Shown here: positions 34,850 to 44,393 of the stretch, one piece after another | Numbering within the stretch: the stretch's first letter is position 1 | Layout: each line of letters begins with the position of its first letter | Assembly (NCBI RefSeq): GCF_047730165.1 | Contig: NZ_CP159834.1 | Span: 1,612,001 to 1,676,000, forward strand | Direction: 5' to 3' | Origin: Patiriisocius sp047730165 | GTDB taxonomy: Bacteria > Bacteroidota > Bacteroidia > Flavobacteriales > Flavobacteriaceae | Length of the DNA stretch: 64,000 nt | The notes under the pieces: model-generated | What the model was told of the DNA's origin: nothing | Databases searched by the model: none | What the model saw: only the letters and a program-made list of their open reading frames with translations | Translations under genes and position numbers: made by a program

Positions 34850-35695
34850 CTAGTAGTCTCCTAATGTCTCTGGATTCTGAGATAAGGCTTCTGCGAGTTG
34901 TTCATCGTTAGGAGCTTTCCCGTGCCAAGCATGCGTATGCATCATAAAGTCTACGCCGTTCCCCATTACTGTATGTAATAAAACGCAGATAGGTTTTCCG
35001 TTGCCGGTTTTTGATTTTGCTTCTTTGAGGCTGTCGATGACCGCCTTCATATTGTTTCCTTCTTTTACATCGAGTACATCCCAACCAAAGGCTTCAAATT
35101 TTGCGCGGATGCTACCCATACCGAGCACCATATCTGTAGACCCGTCTATCTGCTGGCCGTTAACATCAATAGACACGATAATATTGTCTACTTTGTTTGC
35201 GGCTGCATACATAATTGCTTCCCAGTTTTGACCTTCTTGCAACTCACCGTCACCACAAAGGGTGTATATTAGGTGGGTGTCGTTGTTTAGTTTTTTTGCT
35301 GCTGCTGCGCCTAAGGCTGCAGAAATACCTTGTCCTAAAGATCCTGAAGCAATACGTATTCCGGGAAGTCCCTCATGTGTTGTTGGATGTCCTTGTAGCC
35401 TAGAGTTTAAGAGTCTAAACGTATTTAGTTCTTCTACTGGAAAGTATCCTGAACGTGCTAACACACTGTAGAATACAGGTGAAATGTGACCGTTAGATAA
35501 GAAGAAGAGATCTTCTCCCTTTCCATCCATGTCAAATTCTTCTTTACGATCCATCACTTCTTGGTAGAGCGCCACAAAAAATTCGGCACAGCCTAAAGAG
35601 CCCCCTGGGTGCCCAGAATTTACTTTGTGAACCTGTCTTAAAATGTCGCGTCGTACTTGCGTTACTAACTTTTCTAATTGTGCAATATCTGCCAT
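34850..35695 (-). CDS. Transketolase, N-terminal subunit
   Basis: The thiamine-diphosphate-binding half of the split transketolase (281 aa from the chosen start). The ThDP/Mg motif GDGELQEGQNWEA...N lies in the middle, and the N-terminal substrate histidines are in NSGHPGGSLG and QGHPT. The ATG at 35695 is chosen because the promoter predicts transcription start near 35711, so the ATG at 35719 would be outside the message. Confidence 0.93.
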   Translation of the reverse strand: MADIAQLEKLVTQVRRDILRQVHKVNSGHPGGSLGCAEFFVALYQEVMDRKEEFDMDGKGEDLFFLSNGHISPVFYSVLARSGYFPVEELNTFRLLNSRLQGHPTTHEGLPGIRIASGSLGQGISAALGAAAAKKLNNDTHLIYTLCGDGELQEGQNWEAIMYAAANKVDNIIVSIDVNGQQIDGSTDMVLGMGSIRAKFEAFGWDVLDVKEGNNMKAVIDSLKEAKSKTGNGKPICVLLHTVMGNGVDFMMHTHAWHGKAPNDEQLAEALSQNPETLGDY

Positions 35696-35716
35696 AATTG
35701 TTTTAGAATAAAGTGT

Positions 35717-35747
35717 CAAAAGTACTAGAATCTTAGGGTGAACTCAA
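35717..35747 (-). promoter_or_regulatory. Flavobacterial promoter of the transketolase genes
   Basis: On the minus strand, TTG (35745-35747), 20 nt, then TACTTTTG (35717-35724) match the consensus in both boxes and spacing. Confidence 0.75.
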
Positions 35748-35869
35748 GGTGAAAAAGAGGCAGTTATTAACGATTTTGGGGTATTAGTTAACAAATAGGA
35801 AGTTTAGTCATTTCTTTTTAAAATAGGGATTAAGGATGCTTGTCGTATTTCAGAAATACTATAAAAGGG

Positions 35870-35877
35870 TATCTTTG
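35870..35877 (+). promoter_or_regulatory. Promoter -7 element of tgt
   Basis: TATCTTTG is an exact TAnnTTTG match, 17 bp before the ATG of tgt. Confidence 0.5.
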
Positions 35878-35894
35878 CACTTTCAAGATTTTAT

Positions 35895-37025
35895 ATGGAT
35901 TTTAAACTAGAAGGAACAGATATAAATAGCCAAGCGCGTGCTGGTACAATCACACTGGATCACGGTCCTGTAGAGACACCTATTTTTATGCCTGTAGGTA
36001 CTGTGGGTTCTGTAAAGGGTGTGCATCAACGCGAACTTGCAGACGAGATAAATCCTGATATTATTTTAGGAAATACCTATCATTTATACTTGAGGCCTTC
36101 CATCGATATTATTGAAAAAGCCGGTGGAATTCACAAGTTTATGAATTGGGATAGAAACATCCTAACAGATAGTGGTGGCTATCAAGTGTATTCACTTTCT
36201 GAAAACAACAAAATTAAAGAAGAAGGAGTAAAGTTTAAATCACACATAGACGGCAGCTACCATACATTTACGCCAGAGAATGTGATGGAAATTCAGCGTT
36301 CGATTGGGGCAGATATCATCATGGCTTTTGATGAATGTACCCCTTATCCTTGTGATTATAATTATGCAAAACGATCTATGCATATGACGCATCGCTGGTT
36401 AGAGCGTTGCTTGACACATCTTGAGAAGTTGCCTTTTAAATATGATTACGGTCAGACGTTTTTTCCTATTGTACAAGGAAGTACATATAAAGATTTACGC
36501 CAGCAATCTGCAGAATATATAGCTGGAGTAGGTGCAGAAGGAAATGCCATTGGCGGACTTTCTGTAGGCGAACCGGCAGAAGAGATGTACGCAATGACAG
36601 AGGTTGTGACCGCTATCTTGCCAAAAGATAAGCCTCGTTATTTAATGGGCGTAGGTACTCCTATTAACTTATTAGAAAATATTGCTCTCGGGATTGACAT
36701 GTTTGATTGTGTAATGCCTACCCGTAATGGACGTAACGGAATGCTCTTTACGGCCCACGGAACTATCAACATAAAGAACAAAAAATGGGAGGCAGATTTT
36801 TCAGTGATTGATGATATGGCGATCACGTGGGTAGATACTGCTTACAGCAAAGCATATGTAAGACATCTTTTTACCGTTAATGAAATGCTAGGGAGACAGA
36901 TTGCGACTATTCATAACCTTGGTTTTTATCTTTGGTTGGTGCGCGAAGCAAGAAAACATATCTTAGCAGGAGATTTTACCAAATGGAAGAACATGATGGT
37001 GAGGCAAATGGACAAACGACTATAA
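35895..37025 (+). CDS. tgt: Queuine/preQ1 tRNA-ribosyltransferase
   Basis: Exchanges guanine-34 of GUN-anticodon tRNAs for preQ1 in queuosine synthesis. The 376-aa protein has the catalytic Asp in TDSGGYQVYSL (about residue 93), DECTPYP, the GGLSVGEP motif and the second catalytic Asp in IDMFDCVMPTRNGRNG. The four-residue zinc site is unusual: the expected C-x-C-x2-C cysteines of E. coli Tgt fall in a stretch that reads SVIDDMAITWVDTAYSKAYVR-like without cysteines, as seen in other Bacteroidota. It begins a rightward cluster with lptG. Confidence 0.93.
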   Translation: MDFKLEGTDINSQARAGTITLDHGPVETPIFMPVGTVGSVKGVHQRELADEINPDIILGNTYHLYLRPSIDIIEKAGGIHKFMNWDRNILTDSGGYQVYSLSENNKIKEEGVKFKSHIDGSYHTFTPENVMEIQRSIGADIIMAFDECTPYPCDYNYAKRSMHMTHRWLERCLTHLEKLPFKYDYGQTFFPIVQGSTYKDLRQQSAEYIAGVGAEGNAIGGLSVGEPAEEMYAMTEVVTAILPKDKPRYLMGVGTPINLLENIALGIDMFDCVMPTRNGRNGMLFTAHGTINIKNKKWEADFSVIDDMAITWVDTAYSKAYVRHLFTVNEMLGRQIATIHNLGFYLWLVREARKHILAGDFTKWKNMMVRQMDKRL

Positions 37026-37200
37026 GTTAGTTTTTAGTGGCAGATGCAGAAAAAAAGTATAAAGGCAAATGTTAATCGAAGATTCCGTTTGGGTATGAAA
37101 ATGATGTTATAAGCGAACACATAATAACTTTAAAGTATCTGACCTAGATTTAATAAAAACAGAAACTACAAACCACAAGCCCAAACAATAAGCCATTTTC

Positions 37201-38277
37201 ATGCTAAGCATTCTCGATAAATACATATTAAAAAAATACCTCGGTACCTTTGGTCTCCTGTTGTTGCTTTTTATTCCTATCGGTATTACAGTGCATTTGG
37301 CAGAGAAGATTGATAAGATCTTAGATAATGAAGTGCCATTTAATGCTGTAGCGATATATTTTTTAGAGTTCACAGTTTATTTTGCAAATCTGTTGTTTCC
37401 GCTATTTCTGTTTTTGTCTGTGATTTGGTTTACATCTAAGCTTGCTAACAACACAGAGGTAATTGCTTTTTTGAGTAGCGGTGTTTCTTATTACCGTTTT
37501 TTAAGACCTTTTATGATAGGGGCAACTATCGTATTTGCTCTAGGACTTGGGCTTACTTTATATCTTGCGCCTCATGCGAGTAAAGGCTATAACGAGTTTA
37601 CATATGAGTATTTAATTAGAAAGCAAGACCGCGAGAAAGGAAATATCTTTAGACAGATTAATGATAATGACTATATATACGTAAGCCATTTTAATGTACT
37701 AGACCATTCTGGCGGGAATTTTAGTTTAGAACATTTTGAAGACAATAAACTTGTGTATAAAATCTCTGCAAATCGTATCCGTTACAATGAGTTGGATAGT
37801 ACCTATACGCTTCAAAATTATAAGAAACGTACTATAGGAATAAACGATGACATCTTAGAAAAACGAACTCGAGTAGATACTACGTTTTCTTTTGCATTAG
37901 AAGATCTTACTCCTGTAAAATATATTGCAGAAACACTCAATTATGCAGACTTAAATAAATACATAGCGCAAGAACGGGCTAGAGGTTCGTCCTATATTAA
38001 TAGATATGTCCTCGAGAAGTATAAGCGCTTCAGCATTCCGTTTTCTGTTTTTATTTTGACCATTATTGCGGTGGCCGTTTCATCTGTAAAGCGCCGTGGT
38101 GGGATGGGAGCAAATCTTGCTATAGGTATTGGTATTGGGATGGTGTTTGTGTTTTTTGATAAAATTTTTGGAACACTCGCGCAGCAAAGTGATTTTTCAC
38201 CCTTGGTAGCGACTTGGTTTCCTAATGTGGTCTTTACTATCTTAGCGATTTACCTGTTACGCAATGCAAAACGATAA
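37201..38277 (+). CDS. lptG: LptF/LptG-family LPS export permease
   Basis: A membrane component of the LptB2FG lipopolysaccharide extractor. It is 358 aa with a helix near each terminus in the usual 3 + periplasmic beta-jellyroll + 3 arrangement. The N-terminal ILDKYILKKYLGTF and the FLSSGVSYYRFLRP cytoplasmic coupling helix are typical. It overlaps the next gene by 14 bp. LptF and LptG are hard to tell apart from sequence; LptG is more likely from the N-terminus. Confidence 0.88.
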   Translation: MLSILDKYILKKYLGTFGLLLLLFIPIGITVHLAEKIDKILDNEVPFNAVAIYFLEFTVYFANLLFPLFLFLSVIWFTSKLANNTEVIAFLSSGVSYYRFLRPFMIGATIVFALGLGLTLYLAPHASKGYNEFTYEYLIRKQDREKGNIFRQINDNDYIYVSHFNVLDHSGGNFSLEHFEDNKLVYKISANRIRYNELDSTYTLQNYKKRTIGINDDILEKRTRVDTTFSFALEDLTPVKYIAETLNYADLNKYIAQERARGSSYINRYVLEKYKRFSIPFSVFILTIIAVAVSSVKRRGGMGANLAIGIGIGMVFVFFDKIFGTLAQQSDFSPLVATWFPNVVFTILAIYLLRNAKR

Positions 38278-39160
38278 ACTCCTCAATTACCTACACCTAC
38301 ATTTCATCATTTTTATTTGGGGTTTTACAGCCGTACTGGGTGCTCTCATTACGATAGATGCACTTCCTTTGGTGTGGTTTAGAATGTTAATTGCAAGTGT
38401 TCTAATCTTTTTTTGGGTACTACTGAAACGTTATAAACTGAAATTTAAGCTAAAAACAATCGCTGGGTTCTTCCTAGCAGGACTGATAATCGCCGTCCAT
38501 TGGTTGGCGTTTTTTGGTGCCATCAAAGAATCTAATGTCTCGATCACGCTAGCGATCATGTCTACAGGTGCGTTTTTCACTGCTTTCTTAGAGCCTATAT
38601 ATTATAGGAGAAAAATTATCTGGTATGAGGTTCTTTTTGGACTTATTGTAGTGGTTGGTTTATATATTATTTTTCAAGTAGAAGGTGACTATTTTTGGGG
38701 GATCTTACTCGCCCTTACTTCTTCTTTTTTAGGAGCGCTTTTTTCTGTTATTAATGGAAAGCTTGCAGTAAAATATAACGCGTCGGTCATTTCGTTTTAT
38801 GAGTTGTTCTTTGGTATGTTATGTATTACAGCCTATCTGTTCTATGCTCGTGACTTTTCCGAAGCATTCTTTATAATCTCTTTAATGGATTGGGTGTACC
38901 TTCTTATTTTAGCCTCTGCCTGTACCGCCTACGCTTTTATCGCGTCGGTACACGTGATGAAGTGGATAAGCCCTTATACCGTAATGCTGAGCATTAACAT
39001 GGAGCCTGTATATGGCATATTACTAGCGCTATGGATTCTAGGTGATAAAGAACATATGAGCCCACAATTTTATATGGGTGCTGGGATTATTGTCGCCACA
39101 GTTATCTGCAACGGAATTATTAAAATGAGGAGCATTAGAAAGTCTAAAGAGATGTTATAA
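38264..39160 (+). CDS. EamA-family drug/metabolite transporter
   Basis: A ten-helix transporter of the DMT superfamily with two EamA repeats (about residues 10-140 and 150-288). The segment HWLAFFGAIKESNVSITLAIMSTGAFFTAFLEPI in repeat one and the matching SPYTVMLSINMEPVYGILLA in repeat two are characteristic. It probably exports a small metabolite; the substrate is unknown. The start lies inside the lptG 3' end, which suggests translational coupling. Confidence 0.88.
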   Translation: MQNDKLLNYLHLHFIIFIWGFTAVLGALITIDALPLVWFRMLIASVLIFFWVLLKRYKLKFKLKTIAGFFLAGLIIAVHWLAFFGAIKESNVSITLAIMSTGAFFTAFLEPIYYRRKIIWYEVLFGLIVVVGLYIIFQVEGDYFWGILLALTSSFLGALFSVINGKLAVKYNASVISFYELFFGMLCITAYLFYARDFSEAFFIISLMDWVYLLILASACTAYAFIASVHVMKWISPYTVMLSINMEPVYGILLALWILGDKEHMSPQFYMGAGIIVATVICNGIIKMRSIRKSKEML

Positions 39161-39176
39161 TAAGCATGACATTGGT

Positions 39177-39184
39177 TATATTTG
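39177..39184 (+). promoter_or_regulatory. Promoter -7 element of accA
   Basis: TATATTTG is an exact TAnnTTTG match 33 bp before the ATG, with a TTA near the -33 position. It supports the ATG at 39217 over the in-frame ATG at 39166. Confidence 0.55.
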
Positions 39185-39216
39185 TAGCCATAACAAACCT
39201 GAAAATAGAAGATACT

Positions 39217-40170
39217 ATGGAATATCTTGAGTTTGAACTTCCGATTAAAGAATTACAAGAACAGTACGAGAAAGCCTTCGAGATAGGCGAGGACAGTGAA
39301 ATAGATGTGACTAATACTTGTAAGCAAATTGAGAAGAAACTAAAAGAAACCAAAAAAGAAATATATAAAAACCTTACTCCGTGGCAGCGCGTATTATTAT
39401 CGCGTCATCCCAATCGTCCCTACACAATGGATTATATAAATTCTATTTGTGATAAATCATTTTTAGAATTACACGGGGATCGAAATTTTAAAGACGATAA
39501 AGCAATGGTGGGTGGCCTAGGTAAAATAGGCGATCAGAGTTATATGTTTATTGGTCAGCAAAAAGGATACAATACAAAAACACGACAGTATAGAAATTTT
39601 GGGATGGCAAATCCTGAGGGATATCGTAAGGCACTGCGTCTGATGAAATCTGCCGAGAAATTCGGCATTCCTGTTGTGACCTTAATAGATACGCCAGGCG
39701 CCTATCCAGGAATGGAGGCAGAAGAAAGAGGACAAGGAGAAGCTATTGCCCGGAATATACTTGAGATGACTCGCCTTAAAGTGCCAATTATTGTAGTTAT
39801 CATTGGTGAAGGAGCCAGTGGTGGTGCCCTAGGAATAGGAGTAGGAGATCGTGTACTGATGTTAGAAAACACATGGTACTCTGTAATCTCTCCAGAAAGT
39901 TGTTCTTCTATATTATGGAAGAGCTGGGAGTATAAAGAACAAGCAGCAGAAGCCTTAAAGCTTACGGCAACAGATATGAAAAAGCAAAAGCTCATAGACG
40001 TTATTGTTAAAGAACCTTTAGGTGGAGCACATAGTGATCGTGAGACTACTTTTAAGACTGTTGCAGCTGCCATCGAGAAAGAATATGCCGTTTTAAAAGA
40101 CTTATCACCAAAAGATTTAGTCGAAAAAAGAATGGATAAATATTCTCAAATGGGAGTCTTTAAAGAATAA
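39217..40170 (+). CDS. accA: Acetyl-CoA carboxylase carboxyltransferase alpha subunit
   Basis: One half of the carboxyltransferase that moves CO2 from carboxybiotin to acetyl-CoA, the committed step of fatty-acid synthesis. The 317-aa protein begins MEYLEFELPIKELQ and includes HPNRPYTMDYI, the crotonase-fold signature LIDTPGAYPGMEAEERGQGEAIA and IGEGASGGALGIGVGD. Length and motifs match the family. It ends at a strong terminator before dnaB. Confidence 0.95.
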   Translation: MEYLEFELPIKELQEQYEKAFEIGEDSEIDVTNTCKQIEKKLKETKKEIYKNLTPWQRVLLSRHPNRPYTMDYINSICDKSFLELHGDRNFKDDKAMVGGLGKIGDQSYMFIGQQKGYNTKTRQYRNFGMANPEGYRKALRLMKSAEKFGIPVVTLIDTPGAYPGMEAEERGQGEAIARNILEMTRLKVPIIVVIIGEGASGGALGIGVGDRVLMLENTWYSVISPESCSSILWKSWEYKEQAAEALKLTATDMKKQKLIDVIVKEPLGGAHSDRETTFKTVAAAIEKEYAVLKDLSPKDLVEKRMDKYSQMGVFKE

Positions 40171-40191
40171 ATTGAGTGATACCGGTACTTT

Positions 40192-40225
40192 AAAAAATCT
40201 GAAGTGTTAGCTTCAGATTTTTTTG
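40192..40225 (+). terminator. Terminator after accA
   Basis: A 13-bp stem (40192-40204 with 40211-40223), a 6-nt loop and a T run. Downstream at 40227-40292, repeated GTTAA/TTAAC words precede dnaB and might be an operator. Confidence 0.92.
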
Positions 40226-40337
40226 TACCTTATTAACAATATTTTTTACTTGTTAACAATGCACTTGTTAATGAATGGTTAATATCCATACTTACATTTT
40301 TCTCACTTAATCATTATGTTATCCTTACTTTAGTCAT

Positions 40338-41894
40338 ATGGAACAAGTACAAACATCTTCTTCATTTAAAAAGCGCACAACTCCTGTAGTTTCTCTGGAG
40401 AAAGGTAAAATACCACCACAAGCTATTGACCTTGAGGAGGTTGTGTTAGGCGCGATGATGATTGATAAAAAAGGGGTTGATGATGTTATCGATATATTAA
40501 GCTCAGATGTTTTCTATAAGGAAGCGCATCAGCATATTTTTGAGGCCATCTATATTCTCTTTAAAGAAGGCTCGCCGGTCGACTTATTAACCGTTTCGGC
40601 GCGTTTAAAGCAGATGCAAAAACTAGATGCTGCAGGAGGAGAGTTTTATTTGATTCAGTTAACTCAAAAAGTGTCTTCTTCAGCGCATATTGAGTTTCAC
40701 TCTAGAATCATACTTCAAAAGTTTATACAACGTAGTTTAATCAAAATCTCCAATGAGATTATTGAAGAATCTTACGACGAAACTACAGACGTTTTTGATT
40801 TACTCGACACAGCAGAATCTAAACTCTACGAGATTACCCAAGGAAACATTAAACGATCTTCAGAAACAGCACAGCAATTAGTGATTGCCGCAAAAAAGAA
40901 GATTGAAGAAATAGCCAACAAAGAAGGGCTCTCCGGAATTCCTTCAGGATTTGAGTTAGTAGATAAACTTACCTCAGGATGGCAGCCTAGTGATTTAATC
41001 ATCATCGCAGCCCGTCCAGGTATGGGTAAAACGGCGTTAACTTTATCTATGGCACGTAACGTTGCGGTAGATCATAATATTCCTGTCGCCTTTTTCTCAC
41101 TGGAGATGTCATCTGTGCAATTGATTACACGTTTAATTTCTTCGGAAACGAAACTGTCTTCGGAAAAGTTGCGTACTGGAAACCTTGAGAAGCATGAGTG
41201 GGAGCAGTTAAACGTAAGAGTACAAGCTTTAGAAAAAGCGCCTTTGTTTATTGATGACACACCTTCTTTATCCATTTTTGATTTACGTGCAAAAGCAAGA
41301 CGTTTGGCTTCACAACACGGGATAAAATTGATAATGATTGATTACCTCCAGTTGATGACTGCCGGAGGAAATAAAAACGGAGGAAACCGAGAACAAGAAA
41401 TCTCGACTATCTCTCGTAACCTTAAAGCCCTCGCTAAAGAATTAGCCATACCGGTAATTGCACTATCACAATTATCGCGTGCCGTTGAAACACGTGGAGG
41501 AAGTAAGCGCCCATTATTAAGTGACCTTCGTGAATCTGGAGCGATTGAGCAAGATGCAGATATTGTATCCTTTATTTATCGCCCAGAATACTACAAAATA
41601 GAAGAGTGGGATGACGACGAACACTCACCTACAGACGGGCAAGCAGAGTTTATTATCGCCAAGCACCGTAACGGTGGTCTTGATGAAATACGTCTAAAGT
41701 TCATCGGTCATTTAGGACGTTTTGAAAACTTGGAGACCTTTAATTATATGCCTACAGAATTACATTCTAGCATGAATAACGCGGCGAATGATGACACCTT
41801 TAAAACGGCAAATCTACCTTCGCCAGATGAAGCCTTTGGCAGTGCGATGAATGACGATCTAAGTGCTGATGATGACAGTGAAGTTCCTTTTTAG
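40338..41894 (+). CDS. dnaB: Replicative DNA helicase DnaB
   Basis: The hexameric replication-fork helicase. The N-terminal domain (about residues 20-125, PPQAIDLEEVVLGAMM) is followed by a linker and a RecA-type C-terminal domain with Walker A (ARPGMGKTAL, about residue 223), Walker B (LIMIDYLQLM) and the arginine-finger region SDLRESGAIEQDAD. It is 518 aa with no intein. A near-consensus -7 box (TACTTTAG, 40326-40333) sits 5 bp before the ATG, so the message has almost no leader. Confidence 0.96.
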   Translation: MEQVQTSSSFKKRTTPVVSLEKGKIPPQAIDLEEVVLGAMMIDKKGVDDVIDILSSDVFYKEAHQHIFEAIYILFKEGSPVDLLTVSARLKQMQKLDAAGGEFYLIQLTQKVSSSAHIEFHSRIILQKFIQRSLIKISNEIIEESYDETTDVFDLLDTAESKLYEITQGNIKRSSETAQQLVIAAKKKIEEIANKEGLSGIPSGFELVDKLTSGWQPSDLIIIAARPGMGKTALTLSMARNVAVDHNIPVAFFSLEMSSVQLITRLISSETKLSSEKLRTGNLEKHEWEQLNVRVQALEKAPLFIDDTPSLSIFDLRAKARRLASQHGIKLIMIDYLQLMTAGGNKNGGNREQEISTISRNLKALAKELAIPVIALSQLSRAVETRGGSKRPLLSDLRESGAIEQDADIVSFIYRPEYYKIEEWDDDEHSPTDGQAEFIIAKHRNGGLDEIRLKFIGHLGRFENLETFNYMPTELHSSMNNAANDDTFKTANLPSPDEAFGSAMNDDLSADDDSEVPF

Positions 41895-42149
41895 AACTGG
41901 AGCTGGAACTCGAAAAATAATAATTTTATAGTGGAATACATGACTACTAACTGTTGGCTACTTCCTTTTAGTTTTAAGAATATATTATACTGTCAATGGT
42001 CTATATTCTTTTCTCTTGCTTCTTACAGTAAAGAGGTCTGTCTTTAATTTCTACTGAAATCTCCAGCCTATCATAACTTTGGCTTAAAATTTGTCAGTAT
42101 CTTAGCCTGAGACTGATGCTTCACTTTGAGCATTGCAAAAATACGATAC

Positions 42150-43409
42150 ATGACACGATTGATAATATTAATTATCTTCCTATTTTTTAGCCTGCAGGCA
42201 AGTGCCTCGTATATCCTCATCCCGATGGATACTGAAGGGCAAAAAGAACATCTCAAGGCATATGGAATGACATACTGGACCCTTGAAAGACAGGTAAAAG
42301 TAAAGTGGCTTCTCAACTACAGAGGTGGCTCTTTTCTATTGCCTGATGTAGAAGACATAAGAAGAGAGTGCCAGATACGTGGGGTTTCGTTTGAAATCTT
42401 AAGCGATTCAAAAACGCAAGAAATCTTAGAGTTAATCGCGAGCCCATCACAAAATATGGAAGCGGTGTCCTTAGAAAAAGCACCAAAGATTGCAGTGTAT
42501 TCGCCATTAGGAAACCAGCCTTGGGATGATGCTGTAACCATGGTATTGGCCTACGCAGAGATTCCTTATGAGACAATTTATGATGAACAAGTAATGGGTG
42601 ATGAGCTGTTATTGTACGACTGGTTACATTTACATCACGAAGATTTTACAGGACAATATGGTAAATTTTACAGAGCCTATCGATCTGCTCCTTGGTATAT
42701 TGAAGAAAAGCGAAAGTCTGAAGAGCTCGCTATAAAAATGGGATATACTAAAGTTTCCGAAGCAAAAAGAGATGTTGCCCTTAAAGTGCGTGACTATGTA
42801 GTAGGTGGTGGTTTTATGTTTGCCATGTGCAGTGCTACAGATAGTTTTGACATTGCACTTGCTGCAGAAGGGATAGACATTTGCGAACCTATGTTTGATG
42901 GCGACCCTAGCGATTCTGGGTATCAAAATAAAATAGACTATAAAAAGACATTTGCTTTTAAAGATTTTAATTTAGAGCGCAGCCCGATGGTCTATGAGTT
43001 CTCGAGTATAGATATGACCCGAAAACGTAGTATTCCTAAAGAAACAGATTACTTCTCTTTAATGGATTATTCTGCGAAGTGGGATCCTATTCCTTGTATG
43101 CTGGTGCAAAACCATACCTCATTAGTAAAAGGATTTATGGGGCAAACGACATCTTACGAGCGTGACGAAATAAAGAGCAACGTGCTAGTAATGGGTGAGA
43201 ATAAAACCAATGGAGAGGCGCGCTACATTCATGGCATTAAAGGAAAAGGCTTCTTCACTTTTTACGGTGGGCACGATCCAGAAGATTACCAGCATAGAGT
43301 GGGGGATGCTAAAACCGAACTTGCATTGCACCCTCAATCACCTGGCTATCGTTTGATATTAAATAATGTCTTGTTTCCTGCAGCAAAAAAGAAGAAGCAG
43401 AAGACATAA
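42150..43409 (+). CDS. Secreted protein with class I GATase-like region (often named asparagine synthetase B)
   Basis: A 419-aa exported protein: signal peptide (about residues 1-20, ending ASAS) and a mature part that lacks the N-terminal Cys of glutamine-dependent asparagine synthetase and its pyrophosphatase P-loop. The segment IAVYSPLGNQPWDDAVTMVL followed by VGGGFMFAMCSATD (about residue 220) resembles the strand and nucleophile elbow of class I glutamine-amidotransferase-like proteins. The C-terminus ends in a Lys-rich tail. I chose the ATG at 42150, directly before the hydrophobic signal core. The function is unknown; the 'asparagine synthetase' name used for homologues looks wrong. 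Confidence 0.65.
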   Translation: MTRLIILIIFLFFSLQASASYILIPMDTEGQKEHLKAYGMTYWTLERQVKVKWLLNYRGGSFLLPDVEDIRRECQIRGVSFEILSDSKTQEILELIASPSQNMEAVSLEKAPKIAVYSPLGNQPWDDAVTMVLAYAEIPYETIYDEQVMGDELLLYDWLHLHHEDFTGQYGKFYRAYRSAPWYIEEKRKSEELAIKMGYTKVSEAKRDVALKVRDYVVGGGFMFAMCSATDSFDIALAAEGIDICEPMFDGDPSDSGYQNKIDYKKTFAFKDFNLERSPMVYEFSSIDMTRKRSIPKETDYFSLMDYSAKWDPIPCMLVQNHTSLVKGFMGQTTSYERDEIKSNVLVMGENKTNGEARYIHGIKGKGFFTFYGGHDPEDYQHRVGDAKTELALHPQSPGYRLILNNVLFPAAKKKKQKT

Positions 43410-43589
43410 AAAAAAACACCTATTTCCAGCTAATAAATTGAAATAAAGTATCAAATATTTGGTAAATGCAGGCGGCGTTCAAATTATATTTTTTTCAAAG
43501 AAGTATGCCTGTAGCTTTATTTCTTATTGAAAATTTTTGGAAAAGTGCTGGATCTAACTGTGATGATGTTATTATTTTACAACATATGG

Positions 43590-43621
43590 AAATCCCCCAC
43601 TTCAGGCGAAGTGGGGGATTT
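43590..43621. terminator. Bidirectional terminator between the GATase-like and FKBP genes
   Basis: A perfect 14-bp GC-rich stem (43590-43603 with 43608-43621) with a 4-nt loop. It stands 4 bp from the stop of the minus-strand gene. T runs are short. Confidence 0.8.
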
Positions 43622-43624
43622 ATT

Positions 43625-44071
43625 TTATTCTGAAACCACTGTGTCTTTAATTGACACTACTTCAAGATCAAAAATAAGGTCTTTACCTGCTAGAGGGTGA
43701 TTACCGTCTATGATAACACTTTCCTCTTTAACTTCAACTACGCGTAAATTCATTTCTTGTCCATCTGGAGTTTTAGAAACGAGACCCATACCAACTTCGG
43801 GTGTAACATCTTGTGGAAGTTCGGTTCTTTTTACTTCTTGAGTTAAATCAGTTCTGATCTCACCGTACGCTTCCTCCTTCGGAATTGTAATGGTCTTTTT
43901 TTCATTTACCTTCATGTCCACTAGTCCTTTCTCAAAGCCAGGGATATATTGTCCTTTCCCTAAAACAAATTCCAATGGTTCTTTACCTTCAGAACTGTCA
44001 AAAATTTGTCCGTCAGATAACTTACCTGTGTATTTTACTTTAACCGTGTCGTTCTCTTTAACTAGAATCAT
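43625..44071 (-). CDS. SlyD-like FKBP peptidyl-prolyl isomerase
   Basis: A cytoplasmic prolyl isomerase/chaperone of 148 aa. The FKBP fold is interrupted by an insert-in-flap domain, as in SlyD: VKYTGKLSDGQIFDSS (about residues 11-26), FVLGKGQYIPGFEKGL, then the insert from about 65 to 130 and the closing ..HPLAGKDLIFDLEVV. The C-terminus lacks the His/Cys-rich metal-binding tail of E. coli SlyD. ATG start. Confidence 0.9.
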   Translation of the reverse strand: MILVKENDTVKVKYTGKLSDGQIFDSSEGKEPLEFVLGKGQYIPGFEKGLVDMKVNEKKTITIPKEEAYGEIRTDLTQEVKRTELPQDVTPEVGMGLVSKTPDGQEMNLRVVEVKEESVIIDGNHPLAGKDLIFDLEVVSIKDTVVSE

Positions 44072-44080
44072 ACTGTACTT

Positions 44081-44290
44081 TTAATTTGAAAAATATTCTC
44101 TTGCATAATTCTTACGCAGCAAATATTTTAGTTTAAACTTATGTGAAAGGTAGGTGCCAAAATCACGCCAAGAAATGAAATGAAATTTTACAATCCGGTA
44201 TAGATAGACTTTGAAAGTAAAAATGGGCTTGTAACCCGCTGATGATAGTAATGTATCATTCAAAATCCTTTTTAAAATAGGTTTATTCAA
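44081..44290 (-). CDS. Short unrecognised ORF
   Basis: A 69-aa reading frame, basic and aromatic-rich, without a recognised family. It sits in a gene-poor stretch beside a pseudogene. It could be a spurious ORF or part of a decayed gene. Confidence 0.15.
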   Translation of the reverse strand: MNKPILKRILNDTLLSSAGYKPIFTFKVYLYRIVKFHFISWRDFGTYLSHKFKLKYLLRKNYAREYFSN

Positions 44291-44393
44291 AAAAATTGAA
44301 TCGGTAAATATGTCAGTTAGTAGTTGAATTAGGAATAGAATTGTGCCAACGCTTTAAAAGAAGTAAGGGTTAAACATCTTGTTTTTTTTGTTT

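Noticed and set aside
40227..40292. GTTAA/TTAAC repeats before dnaB as a replication origin
   Set aside because: No recognisable DnaA-box array (TTATNCACA), no dnaA or dnaN nearby; dnaB is not a usual origin marker.
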